A stretch of DNA of 26,087 nt from Sulfurovum sp. (GTDB taxonomy: Bacteria; Campylobacterota; Campylobacteria; Campylobacterales; Sulfurovaceae). Position numbers and translations under genes: made by a program. Within the stretch, counting starts at the first letter, position 1. Every line of letters starts with the position of its first letter. The notes beneath the pieces are model-generated. The model was not told the origin of the DNA, did no database searches, and saw only the letters and a list, made by a program, of their open reading frames with translations. Shown in pieces: positions 23,030 to 26,087 of this stretch. The stretch is from NCBI GenBank assembly GCA_015661535.1, contig DQVY01000040.1, positions 1-26,087 of the forward strand. Direction: 5' to 3'.

Positions 23030-23970
23030 TGAAAAAAGTAGCTATTTCAATTGGTGACCTCAATGGCATAGGCATACAACTTGCTTTAGAGAACCATGAT
23101 GCTCTTTGTAAGATTGTTAGCCCTCTGTATTGCATAGATGAAGCGATGCTCACTCAGGCTTCAAAGAAATTAAACCTAACAATTCCCAATGACTTTCAGA
23201 CCATAGAAAACATCGCTCTATACTTTGACATAGAAGCAGGTGTAGTGTCGAAAGAGAGTGGTGCCTATGCCTATGCTTCTTTTGAAAAAGCAGTTGAACT
23301 TGCAAAAAAGAAAAAAGTAGATGCTATTTGTACCCTGCCCATCCATAAAAAAGCCTGGGAACTTGCGGGGGTAAGCTATAAAGGCCATACCGATGCTTTA
23401 CGTGACTTCTTTAATGCTGAAGCCATTATGATGCTAGGCTGCGAGAAGATGTATGTGGCTTTGTTTACGGAACATATACCTCTAAAAGAAGTTGCTTCGA
23501 GTATCAATGAAAAAGATCTGACACGGTTTTTACTTGACTTTTACAACACAGCCAAACCCAAAAGTACTGTAGCTGTACTTGGGCTGAATCCACATGCAGG
23601 AGATGATGGAGTATTAGGGGACGAAGAGGTGATTATTCAAAAGGTTATTGATAATGTGAATATGACCCTTCGACAGGCTCAGGGTACGGTTTCTGAGCCT
23701 GTCGAAGCATACAGTGATCCATTGGTGCCGGATGTTGCTTTCACCCCAAACGTACGAAAAAGTTATACCCACTACATTGCTATGTATCATGACCAGGGCT
23801 TAGCACCACTTAAGGCACTCTATTTTGATGAGGGGATCAATGTGAGTTTAAATCTGCCCATTTTAAGAACTTCGGTAGACCATGGTACAGCATTTGATAT
23901 TGCCTATAAAGGTATAACACTAAATAACCTAAGTTACATCAATGCCATTAAATATATTACAGATACGTAG
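23029..23970 (+). CDS. pdxA: 4-hydroxythreonine-4-phosphate dehydrogenase, with in-frame palindrome insertion
   Basis: PdxA oxidises 4-phosphohydroxy-threonine to the aminoketone used by PdxJ. The 313-residue protein has the Campylobacterota-type N-terminus ISIGDLNGIG and the three metal-binding histidines H120 (KGHTDAL), H189 (LNPHAGDDG) and H254 (YHDQGLAP). Residues 214-226 (LRQAQGTVSEPVE) are encoded by a 40-bp perfect palindromic repeat and look inserted into a surface segment just before the conserved PLVPDVAFTP stretch, where homologues have a short turn. The frame is kept. The stop codon TAG lies within a second, distinct inverted-repeat element, so the last residues may also have been altered. 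All recognised metal ligands remain, so the enzyme is probably active. Confidence 0.95.
   Translation: MKKVAISIGDLNGIGIQLALENHDALCKIVSPLYCIDEAMLTQASKKLNLTIPNDFQTIENIALYFDIEAGVVSKESGAYAYASFEKAVELAKKKKVDAICTLPIHKKAWELAGVSYKGHTDALRDFFNAEAIMMLGCEKMYVALFTEHIPLKEVASSINEKDLTRFLLDFYNTAKPKSTVAVLGLNPHAGDDGVLGDEEVIIQKVIDNVNMTLRQAQGTVSEPVEAYSDPLVPDVAFTPNVRKSYTHYIAMYHDQGLAPLKALYFDEGINVSLNLPILRTSVDHGTAFDIAYKGITLNNLSYINAIKYITDT
23668..23707. repeat. 40-bp palindromic repeat inside pdxA
   Basis: CTTCGACAGGCTCAG (23668-23682) and its exact reverse complement CTGAGCCTGTCGAAG (23693-23707) flank a 10-nt loop. Both arms are perfect over 15 bp. The arms are much more GC-rich than the surrounding gene. I recognise this arm sequence as one that recurs in intergenic palindromes of various bacterial genomes. 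It is read in frame as part of PdxA (codons 214-226 plus the first base of 227). Confidence 0.9.
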
Positions 23971-24032
23971 GGTCGATATATCGACCACTTATTTGAAATA
24001 AAAATATTTATTGGTCAGTAAACCGACCCTAC
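23967..24032. repeat. REP-like element with inverted ends spanning the pdxA stop codon
   Basis: The ends GTAGGGTCG (23967-23975) and CGACCCTAC (24024-24032) are perfect inverted repeats. Extended to 20 nt each, the ends match at 16 of 20 positions. The left end contains a perfect 16-bp palindrome GGTCGATATATCGACC (23971-23986) and the right end an imperfect version GGTCAGTAAACCGACC. A 26-nt AT-rich centre lies between. This is the architecture of a doublet REP element (REPIN/BIME-like). The pdxA TAG stop (23968-23970) lies within it. It could also act as a 3' mRNA stabiliser or terminator between convergent genes. Confidence 0.8.
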
Positions 24033-24045
24033 AATAGAAATTGCA

Positions 24046-24270
24046 CTAACAAAAAAGCCCCGGACTCTCATCCTCAATGATCTCACAATTTTCATTCATT
24101 TGTGCACACAATCTCTCTTGACAACAGGTACATAAATAACGGTAATTTTGCATATCGTAATGGATGGTATCACCCTCAGTAATGTCATCATAACACTCTG
24201 CACATACATTGGTAACACGCAAAAGTATCTCAGCAGTTGCTTCTTCCGTCACAAAACATTCAGATGCCAT
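24046..24270 (-). CDS. Cys-rich small protein, probable zinc-binding, unknown function
   Basis: A 74-residue unrecognised protein with nine cysteines (5, 23, 26, 47, 49, 50, 55, 62, 74). C23-x2-C26 and C47-x2-C50, separated by 20 residues, could form one zinc ribbon or treble-clef site; the CAECYDDITEGDTIHYD context looks like a folded zinc knuckle. The last residue is itself Cys. It is strongly acidic overall. The start overlaps the stop of the upstream TPR gene as TAATG, with AGGAAG 8 nt before it, so the pair is a translational unit and may act together. Function unknown; metal binding is inference from the spacing. Confidence 0.72.
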   Translation of the reverse strand: MASECFVTEEATAEILLRVTNVCAECYDDITEGDTIHYDMQNYRYLCTCCQERLCAQMNENCEIIEDESPGLFC

Positions 24271-24908
24271 TATTTACTTCCTAGTTTTGCTATCATCTCT
24301 TTGGCTTCCTCTAATGAAGCATCAAACTCATACGCTTTCTTATAGCTGACAAGTGCTTCATCATTACGACCTAAGTCATAAAGTGTATTGGCATAATTAA
24401 AGTGGTGTGGTGCATACTCAGGGTCAAGTTTAATGGCTTCTTCATGGTGTTTTTCCGCCTTATCATCATCTCCTAACTTGTGATAGGCATTTGCCAAAGC
24501 AACATGCGCCATATCATCTTTTTCATCCAGAGAAATGATCTTTTCATAATACTCTTTGGCTTCTTCATAGTCCTTCGTCTGCATTGCCACATACCCGCTT
24601 CTTTGAAGAACCTCTATATTATTTTCATCAATGATCAATGCACTTTGTAATGCTTTTTTTGCTTCATCAAGATCATTTTTTGCCACTGCTTCATCTGCCA
24701 TAGAAAGCAGTTGTTCCATACGCGAAGGGGCTACAGTTGGTCTTGAAAATGTTTTATCTGGACGGTTAACCCCGCCTATTTGGTCGTCTGCTACCTTCGC
24801 TTCAAAGTCTACACCTCTCTTCGGATGGTTTCCTGAAAACAATTGTTTAAAAAAGAGGTAAAAAATACCCCCGGCTATAATCAGTAATAAAAGTTGAAAT
24901 GTTGTCAT
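24270..24908 (-). CDS. Membrane-anchored TPR protein
   Basis: A 212-residue bitopic protein: an N-terminal transmembrane helix (about 4-20, FQLLLLIIAGGIFYLFF), a linker (about 25-62), then about four tetratricopeptide repeats from 65 to 212, e.g. AKNDLDEAKKALQSALIIDENN, TKDYEEAKEYYEKIISLDEKD, LGDDDKAEKHHEEAIKLDPEY and LGRNDEALVSYKKAYEFDAS. TPR arrays bind protein partners; without a signal for export, the repeats probably face the cytoplasm. GGAG lies just upstream of the ATG. Translationally coupled to the Cys-rich small protein that follows. No specific role can be assigned. Confidence 0.85.
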   Translation of the reverse strand: MTTFQLLLLIIAGGIFYLFFKQLFSGNHPKRGVDFEAKVADDQIGGVNRPDKTFSRPTVAPSRMEQLLSMADEAVAKNDLDEAKKALQSALIIDENNIEVLQRSGYVAMQTKDYEEAKEYYEKIISLDEKDDMAHVALANAYHKLGDDDKAEKHHEEAIKLDPEYAPHHFNYANTLYDLGRNDEALVSYKKAYEFDASLEEAKEMIAKLGSK

Positions 24909-24992
24909 AAATGCTCCAAATAATGATAAAACTCTCTAATGACATCATAGAACAATCTAACTTAAATACAAAGAAAAAGTGCTATCATACGA

Positions 24993-24998
24993 TAAAAT
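24993..24998 (+). promoter_or_regulatory. Possible -10 box of msrB
   Basis: TAAAAT in the context ACGATAAAATC, 15 nt upstream of the chosen msrB start, giving a very short leader that still contains AAGGA. The rest of the 105-nt divergent region 24909-25013 shows nothing else that I recognise. Confidence 0.3.
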
Positions 24999-25013
24999 CA
25001 CTAAAGGATTATG

Positions 25014-25409
25014 ATGTCTTATAAAATACAATTAGATAAAGAAAAACTACAAAAAGAATTAACACCTCTAGAGTATAATGTCTGTTTAAATCACGGTACA
25101 GAAGCACCTTTTCAAAATGAATTTCATGACAGTAAAGAAGAAGGGATCTATGCCTGTAAATGCTGCGGTACAGATCTTTTTAGCTCTGAGGCCAAATTTG
25201 ATTCAGGCACAGGATGGCCAAGCTATTTCCAGCCTGTTACAGATGATTGCATCGAAGAGATCGTAGATGACACCCTGGGTATGAGGCGTGTAGAAGTGCG
25301 CTGCAGTGCCTGTGGTTCACACTTGGGACATGTCTTTCCAGATGGACCGGCACCTACAGGACAGCGCTACTGCATTAACTCTGCTTCTTTGACTTTTAAA
25401 AAGTCTTAG
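25014..25409 (+). CDS. msrB: Peptide-methionine (R)-S-oxide reductase
   Basis: MsrB repairs oxidised methionine (R-sulfoxide) in proteins. The 131-residue protein has the two zinc-binding CxxC pairs (C48/C51 and C97/C100), the core FDSGTGWPSYFQP, the GSHLGHVFPDGPAPTGQRYCINS block and the catalytic Cys at 120. It is the stand-alone MsrB form without an MsrA fusion and has no signal peptide, so it should be cytoplasmic. I chose the second of two adjacent ATGs (25014), because AAGGA is 5 nt upstream of it and only 2 nt upstream of the first (25011). Its stop directly abuts the stop of the convergent next gene. Confidence 0.95.
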   Translation: MSYKIQLDKEKLQKELTPLEYNVCLNHGTEAPFQNEFHDSKEEGIYACKCCGTDLFSSEAKFDSGTGWPSYFQPVTDDCIEEIVDDTLGMRRVEVRCSACGSHLGHVFPDGPAPTGQRYCINSASLTFKKS

Positions 25410-25676
25410 TTATTTTTGTAGCTGCGCGGCTACCCGTCCTGCAGCTGCATCCATCTCTTCTTTGGTATCAAACATAAACGTATGTCTCTCTTCTTCACCA
25501 ATATGCACAAAAAGTCCATACCCCACCAACTCCACCTTTCCTTTGGCTTCCACTTCTATCCACTCCAAACTCACTTGTGTGGTCTCATCTCCCTGCCCTG
25601 TCTTCACCACAGCCGCAGGATAGAGTTGCGTGATCTCTTTTGTATCAAATTGTTTGTCTTCTATTGTAATTATCAT
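25410..25676 (-). CDS. Small protein of unknown function
   Basis: An 88-residue soluble protein I cannot name. It alternates short beta strands and turns (MIITIEDKQFDTKEITQLYPAAVVK, VSLEWIEVEAKGKVELVGYGLFVHI) and ends in an Ala-rich helix (TKEEMDAAAGRVAAQLQ), compatible with a small alpha/beta fold. There is no transmembrane helix, no Cys and no signal peptide. There is no ribosome-binding site; a TATAAT on its strand sits 6 nt before the ATG, so the message may be leaderless. It converges on msrB with no spacer and is divergent from the YqeY-like gene. Confidence 0.7.
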   Translation of the reverse strand: MIITIEDKQFDTKEITQLYPAAVVKTGQGDETTQVSLEWIEVEAKGKVELVGYGLFVHIGEEERHTFMFDTKEEMDAAAGRVAAQLQK

Positions 25677-25681
25677 ACGTG

Positions 25682-25696
25682 GATTATAGTATAATC
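25682..25696. promoter_or_regulatory. Divergent overlapping -10 boxes in a perfect palindrome
   Basis: GATTATAGTATAATC is a perfect 15-bp palindrome around a central base. It contains TATAAT on the plus strand (25690-25695), 27 nt upstream of the YqeY-like ATG, and TATAAT on the minus strand (25683-25688), 6 nt before the ATG of the 88-residue gene. RNA polymerase could bind in only one direction at a time, so the two genes may be expressed in competition. Confidence 0.45.
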
Positions 25697-25722
25697 AAAT
25701 AAAAATAGATGGAGTCCACAAC

Positions 25723-26087
25723 ATGAGTTTAAATGCACAAATAAAATCTGACATCAAAGACGCAATGCGCGCAAAAGAAACAGTCAAAAGAGATACCCTC
25801 AGAAACATACAAGCAGCAGTCAAACAGATAGAAGTTGATGAGCGCAGAGATGTCACAGATGCAGATGTAGAAAGCATCTTAATGAAATACCTTAAACAAC
25901 GTGAAGATGCAAAAACACAATTTTCAGATGCAGGACGTGAAGACCTGGTAGCAAAAGAAGACGCCGAAATAGCCATAATAAAAGCCTACCTACCTGAACC
26001 AATGGACGATGCAGAATTGGAAGCAACACTCAAAGAAGTGATCGCTTCTGTAGGTGCAGAAAGTATGAAAGATATGGGTAAAGTGAT
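25723..26087 (+). CDS. YqeY/GatB-C-terminal-like protein (truncated by window edge)
   Basis: About 121 codons are visible of what is normally a protein of about 150 residues. MSLNAQIKSDIKDAMRAKET, RDTLRNIQAAVKQIEVDERR, MKYLKQREDAKTQFSDAGR and the AYLPEPMDDAELEATLKEVI segment are typical of the YqeY family. These share the helical tRNA-binding domain at the C-terminus of GatB, the subunit of the tRNA-dependent amidotransferase, but act as stand-alone proteins of uncertain role. GGAG lies 8 nt upstream and a TATAAT at 25690-25695 is a likely -10 box. The end of the gene lies outside the window. Confidence 0.92.
   Translation, partial: MSLNAQIKSDIKDAMRAKETVKRDTLRNIQAAVKQIEVDERRDVTDADVESILMKYLKQREDAKTQFSDAGREDLVAKEDAEIAIIKAYLPEPMDDAELEATLKEVIASVGAESMKDMGKV

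Noticed and set aside
24046..24065. T-run after a GC-rich stretch (GGGGCTTTTTT on the minus strand) as an intrinsic terminator
   Set aside because: It lies within the last codons of the Cys-rich gene and the only possible stem is too short, with a loop of about one base.
25391..25433. Two small palindromes at the msrB / 88-residue gene junction as a bidirectional terminator
   Set aside because: One (GACTTTT/AAAAGTC) is almost pure A/T and the other (GTAGC/GCTAC) has only five base pairs and is followed by A or mixed bases on its strand; neither is a convincing terminator.

Overview
The window reads as a compact, AT-rich chromosomal segment of a Gram-negative bacterium of the Campylobacterota (Epsilonproteobacteria), most likely a Sulfurovum/Sulfurimonas-like lineage. 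The phylum call rests on the form of several proteins (HslV with a short leader before its catalytic threonine, the PdxA signature GDLNGIG, the MlaA-MlaC-RND gene trio) and on gene groupings known from that phylum (rplI-hslV-hslU-era, pdxJ-pdxA). The genus is inference. I see no tRNA, rRNA, CRISPR array, insertion sequence or phage gene, and no gene-free stretch longer than about 190 bases.

Layout. 1-469 is the start of hemH (ferrochelatase, minus strand, running off the left edge), divergent from kdsB (CMP-Kdo synthesis for lipopolysaccharide). A heptanucleotide tandem array and a strong hairpin separate kdsB from the largest unit of the window: a minus-strand operon from 10157 down to 1377 whose order is mshI-mshJ-mshK-mshL-mshM-mshN-mshE-mshG. 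This is the assembly half of an MSHA-type type IV pilus. The same gene classes form the cts DNA-uptake (natural transformation) apparatus in Campylobacter. It supplies a PilM/PilN-like protein, a PilO-like protein, a pilotin/PilP-like periplasmic protein, an outer-membrane secretin, an ExeA-like ATPase, a membrane-anchored TPR-like protein, the assembly ATPase and the inner-membrane platform. No pilin or prepilin peptidase gene is present, so those must lie elsewhere.

10347-13612 is a housekeeping operon on the minus strand (rplI, hslV, hslU, era): ribosomal protein bL9, the HslUV protease and the Era ribosome-assembly GTPase. Divergent from it, 13743-17678 encodes an outer-membrane lipid-transport set (MlaA lipoprotein, MlaC periplasmic carrier, and an RND/MMPL-family membrane protein where one might expect the MlaFEDB ABC transporter), followed by an M3 oligopeptidase and a small membrane protein.

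argG (minus strand, with an unusual C-terminal tail) converges on that block with no intergenic base. Then come a very short lipoprotein ORF, a small membrane protein and the pyridoxal-phosphate pair pdxJ-pdxA. pdxA carries an in-frame 40-bp palindromic repeat, and its stop codon lies inside a second inverted-repeat element. The right end holds a Cys-rich mini-protein with a TPR partner, msrB, a small conserved-looking unknown and the start of a YqeY/GatB-like gene.

Most of the window is ordinary Campylobacterota housekeeping. The parts most worth a second look are the repeat elements touching or invading gene ends (kdsB, pdxA), the pilin-less MSHA/Cts operon with a fused PilM-PilN-type protein, and the MlaA-MlaC-RND operon, where both membrane partners share a short acidic motif and the carrier between them is strongly lysine-rich.
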